Notes: a model not told the origin generated them from the letters alone. 64,000 nt of DNA from Sciurus carolinensis (GCF_902686445.1 NC_062223.1:57437998-57501997); one strand, 5' to 3'. Shown: positions 1 to 9,305, counted from the first letter of the stretch. A program made the numbers and translations.

Positions 1-589
1 CTCCTGAGTTTTCTGACTCCTGACAAATTTGCAAAGAAGAAGGCTGCCAGGATCTTTCAAGAGTACACCTGGTGAGGTGAGGGAAACAGTAGCAGTGAAG
101 TGACAGAAACGAAAGTACACAGGAGTGCAGAGACTGGAACCAATGCTCTGACCACAGGGAAATAGCTGTGGTTGACCAGATGGCTTTATTAGCAAGGCCA
201 GTAGAACTGGGCTCTAGGAATTGTGGACTCTCCCCATGTGTTGGGCAGAAAAAGCAGTGTACACTATCCTCTGAAGCTGGAGGTCAACCTTTCAACCCCA
301 CTATCCTTTCCCCCACTACAGCACTCAGAGTACATGAGAAAGCGGGGTGTCACTCTGAGAGATAGCTTCTCCACCACTCTGTCCTCACCCCAGGCCCTGC
401 CTCTGCTCATTCTTGACTCATTTCTCCACATGGACATTCTGGGGGTCAGAAGTGGCCCAGGGGAACAGCTACCAATTTGGGAGGGATAGTGGGCTTTCTG
501 AGAAGGCCATTGGATGTCACACTTGTCTGAAGTTTGCTACAAATTCTGCCACTTGGAAAATGACTGCAAGTTTTGAGTATTCTGTACAT
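1..589. other. Single-copy stretch, nothing recognised
   Basis: I see no repeat signature, splice-flanked exon or RNA gene here. Short overlapping reading frames are open on both strands around 168-667, but they share no codon pattern and none resembles a family I know. Confidence 0.5.
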
Positions 590-770
590 GACAGGTACTA
601 TGCTGGGAACATTACACAAATCATTCATTTAATTCTTGTGAGAACATGGGACAATTCCATGCATTAAGTCTGGTTATCCCCATCTTGCAGGTACAAGGTC
701 ACAAGCATAATATGTGGAGACTCCAATCTCAGTTCTTCATCTTCAAAATCTCTGCACTTAAGCCATTATG
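590..770 (-). repeat. MIR SINE, degraded
   Basis: Read on the minus strand this follows the MIR order. On the plus strand one sees the 3' part (TTAATTCTTGTGAGAAC), then the 'ccccatcttgcag' block, the 'aaggtcacaag' block and a final part equivalent to the MIR 5' end. It is diverged and gapped. Confidence 0.55.
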
Positions 771-904
771 CGGTCTGTCATTCATATGAACCCTTTGCAT
801 TTCAATTTCCTCTCTAAAAAATAGAGGACGAAAAGCTACCTAAAATATAATAATAACACAGAGAAAGTCCTTGCCACATGGTTATAGTAATAATGATAGC
901 TTTG

Positions 905-971
905 AATTTTTGACATTTACTTCAAGCCGGCACTGTGGTATTAGTTTTATTTTAACTTAATCCTCCTAACC
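905..971 (-). repeat. MIR fragment, outer part split by an LTR
   Basis: The sequence runs from TTTACTTCAAGCCGGCACTG to TAATCCTCCTAAC, which matches the reverse complement of the MIRb 3' half (gagcacttac..., ccaggcactg..., taatcctcacaac). It stops exactly where the LTR begins at 972. The remaining part resumes after the LTR near 1395. Confidence 0.65.
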
Positions 972-1335
972 TGTTATGGGTTGAATTGTGCCTCTCCTCC
1001 CCGAAAAAAAATATGTGTACCTCAGAACGTGACCTTATTTGGAAGCAGGAACATTTCAGATGTAATCAGTTAAGATGAGGACATATTAGGGTAGAGTGGC
1101 CCCTTAATGGCAAGACAGAGAAGAACGCCACATGAAGACACAGATAGATAGAGAGAGGAAGGGGCAGAGACTGGCGTGATACTGTCACATCCGTGGAACA
1201 CCTGGGACTACCAGAGATCTGAAGAGGAACGACAGAGCACCACTAAAGCTTTCAGAGGAATCGTGGTCCTGCCAAAATCTTGATTTTGAACTTCCAGCTT
1301 CTGGAACTATGAGACAATAAATTTCTGTTGTTCTC
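972..1335 (+). mobile_element. MLT1A-type LTR (ERVL-MaLR), 3' truncated
   Basis: The start TGTTATGGGTTGAATTGTG and the internal blocks 'cctcagaacgtgaccttatt', 'cacatgaagacac', 'ggtcctgccaaaatcttgat' and 'atgagacaataaatttctgt' follow the MLT1A-group LTR consensus in order. The AATAAA poly(A) signal lies at about 1317. The last 50 or so bases of the LTR, after 'ctgttgttctcac', are missing. It is a solo LTR relic of a non-autonomous mammalian retrovirus-like element, with no coding capacity. Confidence 0.85.
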
Positions 1336-1394
1336 ACTCCATTTCTCTACTTTTGGTTATTTTTCCTCAGATTATTCTTCCAGTTATTTTTCTC

Positions 1395-1530
1395 CTGATT
1401 TTTACAAAGGGGGAAATCAAGGTCCAGGAGCATTACCTGACTTGCCCAAGATTAGACAGTAAGTGAACCGCAGCTGGGAACGGAATGCGAGTCTGTGGGA
1501 CTCCCGAACCCCGAGCTTGACCAGGAGGCC
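1395..1530 (-). repeat. MIR fragment, second part after the LTR
   Basis: The blocks 'tttttacaaagggggaaat', 'acttgcccaagattagacag' and 'taagtgaaccgcagctggga' are the reverse complement of the MIR core and 5' half. Together with 905-971 they rebuild one MIR interrupted by the 972-1335 LTR. Confidence 0.7.
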
Positions 1531-2000
1531 TGTAGCTTCTCCTAGGAGACAGCACCTGCCAGTCCCCTTCTGTGTGCCTGCCCCTCTGCCACTCTGAGCC
1601 TCCTGGGTTTCAGGGACCTCCTCACCCTGAGACTCTTTCCATGTGGATTTCCCTTCTCTGAGCACTCACGTCTCCACAGACAGCGCAGGGCCTTGCAACC
1701 TTCCTTTGACTTCCTCTGCAGACCCTGGTGGCTTCAGAGCTTCAAAGTGAACCTGACCCCTTTCATTAGGCTGAAAGTTCTTTTGGGCCAGGACTAAGTT
1801 AGATTTGCTGCTGCTGTGCCCAGAGCCAAGAACAGAGTTTGGGGCTCACCTGAAGTTTGCCAGTCTACCCTGAGACTGCCCCATCCAAGCACAGGATGCT
1901 CATGTTGGCAGCAAGAGCCCCTTCTGACTTGGCTGCAAGTGTGAGAGATCCACAGGTGCTCAGGAGGAGCAAGAAACTTCCTGAGTGTTTCTGGCAGCAA
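1531..2000. other. Single-copy stretch, nothing recognised
   Basis: This is a GC-moderate segment without a clear repeat. Reading frames at 1417-1665 (minus) and 1794-2042 (both strands) are short and mutually overlapping, and I do not accept them as genes. Confidence 0.45.
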
Positions 2001-2039
2001 TGGCCATTACCACTGGCCATTACCAATGGCCGTTACCTT
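2001..2039. repeat. Three-copy 13-base minisatellite
   Basis: Three consecutive units begin TGGCCATTACCAC, TGGCCATTACCAA and TGGCCGTTACCTT. The third is the most diverged. Confidence 0.85.
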
Positions 2040-2189
2040 TAACATAGTCTAAATTCTATGCTCAGTTTCTCAGGAAAAAAATCTGTGTCAAACCAGGGTC
2101 TGATAAACAAGCTTTGTCACCACCAGTGGAAAGATGCATTGGTATAAACTTCCTGCAAAACAAGTCAGCTATGAACATCACGAGTGACT

Positions 2190-2830
2190 TTTTGGTTTAG
2201 TTCACAGTTTTTAACCCACTTATAGGAATCTTCCCTAAGGAAATGATCAGAAATTCTGAGATTTATGTTCAAATATGCTCATTAATATGTTATTTATTAT
2301 TTGGAAAAAAAACTGAAAATAGTCTAAGTAACAGATTAGTTAAATTAAAATATAGTATAGTCATAGGAGAAATATGCCTTGTTCACTGGATAAATTATAG
2401 TTCTTCTAAAATATTTAAATATTATAACTGGCATATTAAAAATGTTACTTCTGATGAAAATGTAATATCCTAGGGAATGTGAATGTTATAATGTTAAGGG
2501 GAAAAGCCAAACTACAAAATTTTATATATAATCCTGTTCATGTAATATGATCCCAGGGAAGATAGACATATATCCTGGAGATAGAGGGAGGGAGAGAGGA
2601 AGGGAGGGAGAGAGGAAGGGAGGGAGAGAGGGAGAACATAAACAAGAGAGAATTAACTGTGGTGAATAGGAAGACTGTGAGAAAGAGAGATTTCGGATTT
2701 ATAGAAGAAAATACATTTTTAAAATCCTATTCCTTTTGCTAGAAAGACTAGCAGTGAATTTCTTGCCTTTGCACCTTTCTGTATTTTCTAAGTTCTCCAC
2801 AATAATTCATGGTAACATTTTTATAACTGC
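2190..2830 (+). mobile_element. Ancient L1M LINE 3' end
   Basis: The order of blocks 'ataggaatcttccctaagga', 'atgatcagaaattctgagat', 'ttatgttcaaatatgctcat', 'tgtaatatgatcccagg' and 'tctgtattttctaagttctc' matches the 3' end of old mammalian L1M elements. It is diverged, with many stops and no usable reading frame. A GAGG-rich tract at 2583-2634 sits inside it. Confidence 0.75.
2583..2634. repeat. (GGGA/GAGA)n purine tract
   Basis: This is an uninterrupted plus-strand purine run of GAGGGAG and GGAA units in about three higher-order copies, embedded in the L1M relic. Confidence 0.9.
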
Positions 2831-3780
2831 AGTGAAGCAGGAGGCAGGAGCCATCTCTGCCCAGCAAGATGTGCCTGGACACTTCCCTTGTCCTCCCTGC
2901 AGGTGTCCCCTGCCCTGCCCCCACTCTCAGACTCCTCTGGGTGATGCCCACAACTCATTCAGAGTGTGACTCCTTCCTTGGTGACATGGTACTGTAGGAA
3001 AAGCAAGCATCAGTGTGTTCAGAAGTCAAAGAGTGGTCACAGTGATTGGATAATTTCCCAGGTGCATCTCTCTGCATCCCATGAGCAATTGATCATCCGG
3101 GGCTATTTCCAAGAAAGACTCATCTGCTCGGCGGGTGCTGCAGCTGGCGCCCGCATACCTCCCTTGCTCCCAGACTTTCAGATGCAAAAGTAGAGAGAAA
3201 CTGCAGGCCAGCTCCTTCACAAACTAGAAGTGATGCCTCCCAAGCATGTTGCCACTAGCCGCACCTCAGGGATAAGCATGGTCAAGGCACTTGTAGAGGA
3301 AACAAGGGATTATGGACAGGGGCAAATGGATTTTCCAAAACGAGGTCACAGGAGAGGAAATCCCACCACTACAGACAAAATGAAATGTTAACCTGGTATG
3401 TTGGCCCAGCACCTAAGGAAGGCAGGGATGAGGCTTTTATAAACACTCCCTTTCTTCCCAGCTGGTGTGTGGCTATAAAATTTAAATAAAATACCAAAGA
3501 CACACAGCACCAACATTATCGTCATCATCACTCTCTCATGGAAACGAGAAATTCAACTAAATGAACTCTCTGCTGTGCCCTGCATTTTAATGAAACTCAG
3601 ACCCACGTGTATTTCCAGACCCCTACATCTCTTCAGAATGCATCACACTTTACAGGGACTGGTTGCTGCTCTCCATCCACAGCTTAACTGTTTAATTCCT
3701 CTCTACCCTTGCCCTTCTAGGGTCATCCCATAGGACAATGACTATTTTTAACCCTAAGGAATTAGAAAGAATAAAGGAAC
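2831..3780. other. Single-copy stretch, nothing recognised
   Basis: I could not match this interval to a repeat or gene. A short 'tcatcatcactc' run near 3520 is the only simple-sequence feature. Confidence 0.4.
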
Positions 3781-3935
3781 TGGACAACTGAGTTCAAATT
3801 GTGGCTCCACCACTAATTGACTAAACTTCCACCTCCCCGTTTAGTGGAGATTAGAGATATTTACATTACAGTTTTGAAGATGAAGTGAGATAATAGATAT
3901 AAATAGTGTTGGCCCACTGCAGATCCTCAAGTGAG
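3781..3935 (+). repeat. MIR SINE
   Basis: The blocks 'gagttcaaattgtggctcca', 'ccaccactaattgactaaac' and 'gatgaagtgagataatagat' follow the plus-strand MIR from the tRNA-like 5' part to the 3' part. The core is reduced. Confidence 0.65.
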
Positions 3936-3951
3936 TATGTTTTATAATGTA

Positions 3952-3965
3952 TCATCTTCCATTCT
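3952..3965. repeat. Target-site duplication, left copy
   Basis: TCATCTTCCATTCT here is repeated exactly at 4176-4189 and brackets the B1-ID SINE. It is a perfect 14-base match. Confidence 0.9.
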
Positions 3966-4175
3966 TTTTTATTTGAGGGGGGGGTACTAGGGATTGAACT
4001 CAGGGGCACTCGACCACTGAGTCACATCCCCAACCCCTATTTTATATTTTATTTAGAGATAGGGTCTCACTGAGTTGCTTAATGCCTTACTTTTGCTGAG
4101 GCTGGCTTTTGCTGATCCTCCTGCCTCAGCCTCCCGAGTTGCTGGGGTTACAGGTGTGCTCCACCATGCATGGCT
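3966..4175 (-). mobile_element. B1-dID composite SINE (squirrel type)
   Basis: On the plus strand one reads the poly(T) tail, then the reverse complement of an ID unit (3982-4037; box B as 'ggattgaact', box A around 'cactgagtcacatcc'). An A/T-rich linker and the reverse complement of a B1 unit ending near 4174 ('cctcagcctcccgagttgct', 'ggggttacaggtgtgctcca') follow. So the element reads 5'-B1-linker-ID-poly(A)-3' on the minus strand. B1 derives from 7SL RNA and ID from a tRNA; the fusion is characteristic of squirrels and some related rodents. Confidence 0.92.
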
Positions 4176-4189
4176 TCATCTTCCATTCT
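4176..4189. repeat. Target-site duplication, right copy
   Basis: This is identical to 3952-3965 and confirms a LINE-1-mobilised insertion of the SINE between the two copies. Confidence 0.9.
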
Positions 4190-5245
4190 CGAGGATCAGT
4201 TATAAATTTGGTTTGGTCCTTCCTCTCCTACCAGAGGCCTTTCTGTCAACTTCCTCTTGCTACCACTTTCCAACGTACAAAAAGCCCAGATTTTCTATTT
4301 TATGAAAAATAGTCTTTCATAATGAATCTGAGAGTAGAGGGGTTCCTTTTTTGAACTGGTTAATTAAATCTGATTTATTCAATAACAATTAAAATGATTA
4401 AAATCTACTAGACAGATAATGGTTATTTAATACAAAGAAATTCTTTCATAAAATAAAAAAAAACTGAGATCTTTGATTCTACTATACCTGTAACACAGAT
4501 CTGGAATTAAAAAGGCTGACATAGCTGTGGCTGCCAGGGCAGGCAGCCCTCCCCTCCAGCAGGGGGCTCCCTTTTCTTCGGGCAATCAGGAGAATTCTAA
4601 CCTCCCCCCCAGGGCACATTCAACTGTAGGAGAAAATGTGCTCTCAGTATCCTCTGACCCTGAGGAAAGTGAAAAATGTCATTTGAGGGATGATTTCCTG
4701 AGCTCGCCTATAAAATAGCTTCATTCCAAGTGAGCCTGTCAAATAACAATACTATTCTCGACCAATCCAAAGAAATTGGACTACTCCACAGGAGCCCCAT
4801 CAAAACTAGCTATTCTGGGTTGACTTATGAAAGAGTTCAACTTCATGCTACCCCATAAAAATAATACTACTATAAGTTCAGTCCTACAAAACAAATATTA
4901 TTTTGATTCCATCAGAGCTGAACAGAGTATTTGTGAGTTGACCAAGAAAGTTATATTCAAATTAAATATTCCCTGGAAAGTGCCTTCTGAGTTTTACACA
5001 AGAACTAAAAACAAACTGTAGGAATGTAGCTCATTTCTAGTGTGAACCTGCCTCACCTTTTTGTACCAAAGAGTTTGTCTCCGATGACAGCAGCACATTT
5101 GGACCAGCATGGTGGCCATGTACAACCCTCTGACGGATGAGAACAGGCACAGTCTGGGGACTTTATTGATGGAATTTTCTATGAATCCTATCTTCCCAGT
5201 CTCTACCATCTGGAACAGGGAGTATTACTACTAGAAGGAGATTTG
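4190..5245. other. AT-rich single-copy stretch
   Basis: There is no repeat that I recognise. 4330-4460 and 4820-5020 are AT-rich with TTAATTAA-like words. Reading frames here (for example 4827-5021) are 60-70 codons and look like chance. Confidence 0.4.
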
Positions 5246-5375
5246 GACAACATGATTCCCACTTTTACATTCTTCAGATGAGGAAACTGAGACCAAAGAG
5301 GGGACGGGACTTGGCTCCGGTTGCAGGTGTGGACCAATTTGAACACAGACTGGCTCTCCGAGGCTCCTTGTGCAT
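5246..5375 (-). repeat. MIR SINE
   Basis: 'cagatgaggaaactgagacc' at about 5275 is the reverse complement of the MIR core (tcagtttcctcatctg). It is followed by a degraded 5' half. Confidence 0.7.
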
Positions 5376-5929
5376 CTCACCCTGCTCCTGCTGGTGGGAT
5401 ACTCCCCCTGATCCACTTTCATTTTCTTTATTTGCCCTCCACTTTGAAGCTTATTAACGAGAAAGTTCTGCAGCCAAAATTCAAAGCCAATCACCCCCAA
5501 GAGTGTGGCCTTAAATATCGTTCTGGGGCCCCAACCCCTCACAATAGCAGCAGAACCTAGACTCCATGGGAGGACATTCTTTTAAAGCCGGGATGACATT
5601 TTTTTTTTTTAAACAAACAATCCCATTAGAGTGTACCCTGCAGTCAGTTCGTGATGGGAACGGGGTGCTCTGGGCTGCTTTGGCCCAGCACTAATCAGGT
5701 TCTGTGCTTGATCCTGAGGGACCTGGATTACTACCATCTGAAATAGAGAAATGCCTCCATTATCCCTCAAATCTTTTCACTGGATTCAGGCGTTTTCACA
5801 CAGAGGAGGAACGTTTCTTGCCTATTGGCCTCTTTTCTTCAGGTTAATCCACAGCCGTTCAGCTTTCTGCCCAGGTGCTGCACAGCAGGGACACTTTCTG
5901 CCTGCTCCCAGGGGCATGGTGATGGTCTC

Positions 5930-6300
5930 CTGAATTCAGCACAGCCAGGAAGGACCCCAAGTCTGGCCTTCCCTTACTCAGTGCTCGCCAGCACCCCTCT
6001 CTATACTGTGTCCTTCTTACAGTTCCCCAAACATTGCCTGCTTCCTCTTGACTCCAGGTCTCGCATACATGTGCTGTTTTCCCACCTGGACTGTCCTTCT
6101 CCCCGACTGCCATTCATCCTTTTAATCCAGTGAACACCTACTTGTCCTGCCAGATTCAGTTCCTTCTGGAAGCTTTTACACATCAAGTCCTCTCCAGGGA
6201 ATGAAGCATACAGTTCCTGGGAACCTCTGTTTTTCTCTGCTGTGACACTGACCATACACCAAAAGTAACTGTCCTTTTGGGGGCCTCTCTCATTAAACTA
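5930..6300 (+). repeat. L2 LINE 3' part, diverged
   Basis: The pattern 'cacctggactgtccttctcc', 'cctgccagattcagttcctt' and 'ctggaagcttttacacatca' resembles the L2 3' end, where a 'cctggaatgcccttcc' block is followed by 'ctcaaatgccacctcc' and 'ccttccctga' blocks. It is old and incomplete. Confidence 0.5.
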
Positions 6301-6416
6301 GGGCAAGTGAAGAATTTAGTGACATAAGCTCACTCCATCAGCAATGTACTGCTGCCTGAACTGTTGTGTGGAGAAACAGGTTAAAGTTGCAGAATGAGCT
6401 CGGTATGAAATGATAC

Positions 6417-6431
6417 AACAATCAATTAGCA
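6417..6431. repeat. Target-site duplication, left copy
   Basis: AACAATCAATTAGCA is repeated exactly at 6719-6733, bracketing the L1 fragment. The length of 15 bases is typical of L1 integration. Confidence 0.9.
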
Positions 6432-6718
6432 TCTCGCTGATAAGCGGATGATGACATATAATGGGGGATGGGAGGGGTCAGCATTAGGGTTAGGGGTAGG
6501 TTTCGGGTTGGGGTTAAGGAAGGGGGGCAAGAATGGAGGAAGGAAGGACTGTATAGAGGGAAAAGAGGGGTGGGAGGGGTGGGGAGGAGGGAAAAAAATA
6601 ACAGAATTAATCAAACAACATTGCCCTATGTAAATTTATGATTACACAAATGGTATGCCTTTACTCCATGTACAGAGAAACAACATGTATCCCATTTGTT
6701 TACAATAATAAAAAAAAA
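6432..6718 (+). mobile_element. 5'-truncated LINE-1 3' UTR (young L1)
   Basis: A G-rich tract (about 6464-6595) is followed by 'atgtaaatttatgattacac', 'aaatggtatgcctttactcc', 'caacatgtatcccatttgtt' and 'tacaataat', then a poly(A) tail. This is the L1 3' UTR layout I associate with squirrels. Only about 290 bases inserted, so there is no ORF2 sequence. The near-perfect tail and the perfect target duplication show it is far younger than the L2, MIR and L1M copies around it. Confidence 0.9.
6478..6600 (+). repeat. G-rich polypurine tract with telomere-like words
   Basis: It contains TTAGGGTTAGGGG, GGGTTGGGGTT and several GGGAGGGG words. It belongs to the L1 3' UTR, where a G-rich polypurine tract is a conserved feature of mammalian L1s. 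It has enough G runs to form G-quadruplexes. Confidence 0.85.
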
Positions 6719-6733
6719 AACAATCAATTAGCA
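6719..6733. repeat. Target-site duplication, right copy
   Basis: This is identical to 6417-6431. Its first two A residues could also be counted as the end of the poly(A) tail. Confidence 0.88.
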
Positions 6734-6779
6734 ATGCCTGCTCAGGCATAGAATTAGAGAGTGGCAAGAGATCTTCTAG

Positions 6780-6895
6780 CTTAACAGTAGATCATGAGCA
6801 GCTATAGGCATCTTGGTTACTTTAGTACACCTAACACAGCATCCAAACCATATTAGGTCCTTGATAAATATTTGTGAGAGGATTGATGAAGGATA
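6780..6895 (+). repeat. L2 LINE 3' terminus
   Basis: 'taggtccttgataaatattt' followed by 'gtgagaggattgatgaagg' matches the L2 terminus ('taggcgctcaataaatatttgttgaatgaa'). Confidence 0.65.
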
Positions 6896-6899
6896 TATT

Positions 6900-7110
6900 A
6901 TCTATTACCTCTAATACCTATTACTTAAGTATCGAATGCCATGCTAAGTGTTTTATATGTTACTTAAGCTTTTTAAAAATCCTATGAGGTTATGGGTATT
7001 TTGAGTCTATGTAAAAAAATGACATTGGAGCCCTGGAGAAAGTTAGGTAATTGGCTCAGGATAACATCTGATGGATCCCAGATTTGACCGGGCTCTGTCT
7101 ACTCCCATTA
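6900..7110 (-). repeat. MIRb SINE, near full length
   Basis: Plus-strand blocks: 'gccatgctaagtgttttata', 'aatcctatgaggttatgggt', 'gaaagttaggtaattggctc' and 'cagatttgaccgggctctgt'. They are in the order expected for a reversed MIRb. Confidence 0.75.
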
Positions 7111-7600
7111 CTGTTAATCTTTCAATTCAGTTATACAGAAGCAAAGAAATACCCTGTGAACCAATTTTTGGCCCCTATTGAGGTCCATCTAGAAACAGAG
7201 CAGATACATTCCTGCACGGTGGGCCTTTCTCCTGGTCTCAGGGTCTTCATGAAAACAAGCTGCGTATGCATCAAGAATCAGTGAGGACCCAGGATTCACA
7301 GAGAGAAAGAATGAAGAAGCAGTGCACAGAGTGAGGTAGCGGCCTGACTTCTCCTCAAGCCTGTGCAGCTCAAAAGTTATATGATTTTCAAATGCCTCAC
7401 TCATCCTGTTAGAGTATTACCCAAATAACAAGGGAGCTGGGCTTACAGACTCCCGTTTTTCCTCTCGCTCAGGCAGTCTATGTGTATGCAAAAACATATG
7501 TAAAATATACAGAAAGGAATTCTTGCCAGATGAACTCATTAAAGATGGATTATTTCAAAAGCTAAAGTGAGCATAACACGGTTTACAGTTCCAGGGTCGG
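7111..7600. other. Single-copy stretch, nothing recognised
   Basis: There is no repeat or gene that I can name. Reading frames at 7084-7284 (+) and 7189-7404 (-) overlap on opposite strands and lack any known motif. Confidence 0.4.
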
Positions 7601-7604
7601 GTTG

Positions 7605-7701
7605 CGACTTAGCTCTTAATTGCACAAGCTGTGGACCTCACATGACTCCTCTCTCTCTCTGAATCTCAGCTTCCTCATTTGTGAGATGGGAATGATTAGG
7701 C
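7605..7701 (+). repeat. MIR SINE fragment, cut by a hAT element
   Basis: 'aatctcagcttcctcatttg' and 'tgagatgggaatgattagg' are the MIR core. The fragment ends at the MER20-like insertion. Confidence 0.75.
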
Positions 7702-7876
7702 CAGGGGTTTCCCAGTTGTGGTCTGGGACCAGCAGCATTAGCATCACCTGGAATCTTGTCAGATATGCAAAATTTTAGGCCCTTATCCAGACCTACTGAA
7801 TCAGAAACTCAGAGCCGAGGGTCAGTACTCTGGGTTTTGACAGACTGCCCAGGTGATTCAAGTTTGAGAAGCACTG
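7702..7876 (+). mobile_element. MER20-like hAT-Charlie element (non-autonomous)
   Basis: The ends CAGGGGTTTCCCA and TTGAGAAGCACTG form imperfect terminal inverted repeats of the hAT CAGTGGTTCTCAA type. Internal blocks are 'agcagcattagcatcacctg', 'cagacctactgaatcagaaa' and 'ctgcccaggtgattcaagtt'. Eight-base target duplications flank it: GATTAGGC at 7694-7701 and AATTAGGC at 7877-7884 (7 of 8 identical). It encodes no transposase. I assign the MER20 name from memory of the consensus. Confidence 0.85.
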
Positions 7877-8040
7877 AATTAGGCCAGTGACTTTCAAACC
7901 ATTCCAGTGTAATGAACAGTAGGAAATGTATTTATTCTTTATCCTAACCTAGTACCCAAACACGTACCTATGTTCATACCTGGTTTCAGGAAACCTTCCT
8001 CCCCTTGATTCTTAGAGTGTTCTCTGTGGTTTGCTCTTCC

Positions 8041-8089
8041 ATTCTATCCATATCATTTCAATTCTATCCATATCATTTTAATTCTATTT
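8041..8089. repeat. 20-base minisatellite, 2.5 copies
   Basis: The unit ATTCTATCCATATCATTTYA occurs twice, followed by a partial copy (ATTCTATTTT). The two full copies differ at one base. Confidence 0.9.
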
Positions 8090-8194
8090 TGTTTTTTTAA
8101 CTGCTGATTTCAGCCCATCAAACTGGCTTCCTGACCCACTCACGAAACCCATGCTATGGTGTGAAAAGAAACCCTGATTCAAGTGTTCTCTTCC

Positions 8195-8273
8195 AAATTG
8201 GGCTGATTAGAAGGAATGTTGATAAAATGTCCAGCCCTCTGCCTGTTGAATAGCAGGTTCTCAATTAAAGGGG
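8195..8273 (+). repeat. MIR or L2 3' terminus
   Basis: 'ctctgcctgttgaatagcag' and 'gttctcaattaaagg' resemble the 'cagtaggtgctcaataaatg' terminus. The ATC-rich run that follows grew from its 3' end. Confidence 0.5.
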
Positions 8274-8335
8274 CTATCACCATCGCCATCATCATTATCA
8301 CCAGCATCATCACCATCAGCATTACTATTAACAAA
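8274..8335 (+). repeat. Imperfect (ATC/CAT)n microsatellite
   Basis: ATCACC, ATCGCC, ATCATC and CAGCATCATC units run for about 60 bases directly after the MIR or L2 terminus. Confidence 0.85.
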
Positions 8336-9160
8336 CCATGTAATGGTAGAAGTAGCAGGTAGAAATTTACTTTTTTAAGTGAATGAAATTCATGTTAATG
8401 CCTGAAACCACATAATATGCACAAGTCCCAAACCTCTCTTTTCACCTGTGCTTATGCATAAATCCGAGTTCATCTTTTCTTAGGAAATCCCTCTGAATGT
8501 TATAATTACTCTGGTTCTTGGCAATAAAATAATCATAGCACTAAAAAATCCCCATGGAGGAGTGTTGGCAATGGACCAGTGAGAGGGGAGGCGAGGTTAG
8601 GGATGATGGTTCTGTGGGGCTCAGAAGAGACTCTCTGTGGTGCGCTGAGCTCTGTAGGTAAATTTCAACTTTCCCGTGGCATTTACTCAGCACTGTGCTT
8701 GCCAACAAAACAGATCCCTGTTAAGGGGACCAGATGGCCACGGAGGAACCGGGTGGGAAGGTGCTGTTACAAATTACAAGCACGGCACCTTAATCTGCAG
8801 ACGGAAGCTGTGCAATGCTGATTGCCCGCCCCCTCCCCCGCCTGGAATATCAAACTTGAATTTAATTCTAAAGACCTGAAATTATGAATCCCATCAGATG
8901 TGCCGTAAGTTTCAACTCCCTTTATTGCCAGTGGGAGGAAATGAGGAGGGTAAAGGACCCGCCTGTCAAGCAGTGGGGAACCCCTCTTTCAGGGCTGCCA
9001 GACAAGATAGTCACTTGTCTGATAAGTTCATGTTGGGTTCCCTCCAACCCCAACGAATTTTTTAAAACAATGATTTCTGATAACCACCACTCTGTGTGAG
9101 GTCACCCACTCTTTGCCAGGTCTAGAGCAACAAGTTGAGTACTTTGTTAGGTGAACTAGG
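8336..9160. other. Single-copy stretch with a possible conserved element
   Basis: No repeat is visible. 8690-8910 holds homeodomain-like 'acaaattacaagc', 'caccttaatctgc' and 'tgaatttaattctaaa' words together with CpGs (8700-8790), unlike the flanks. It is a candidate conserved non-coding element, by inference only. Confidence 0.35.
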
Positions 9161-9164
9161 ATTG

Positions 9165-9305
9165 CAAATGAAATTTTTCAGATGAGGAAGGAGGCTCAGA
9201 GAGGTTAACTAAATTGTTTAAAGTCACAGAGCTGGTAAATAAGGAAGATGGTTTTGACCCAGATCTCTGACTTTAAAACCCAACTCCATGTTCTAAGTCA
9301 GCACT
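9165..9305 (-). repeat. MIR SINE
   Basis: 'cagatgaggaaggaggctca', 'gagaggttaactaaattgtt', 'taaagtcacagagctggtaa' and 'tgacccagatctctgacttt' form a clean reversed MIR core plus 5' half. Confidence 0.85.

Noticed and set aside
6478..6520. Interstitial telomeric repeat
   Set aside because: Only two TTAGGG-like units occur, and they sit in the G-rich tract of an L1 3' UTR bounded by a target duplication.
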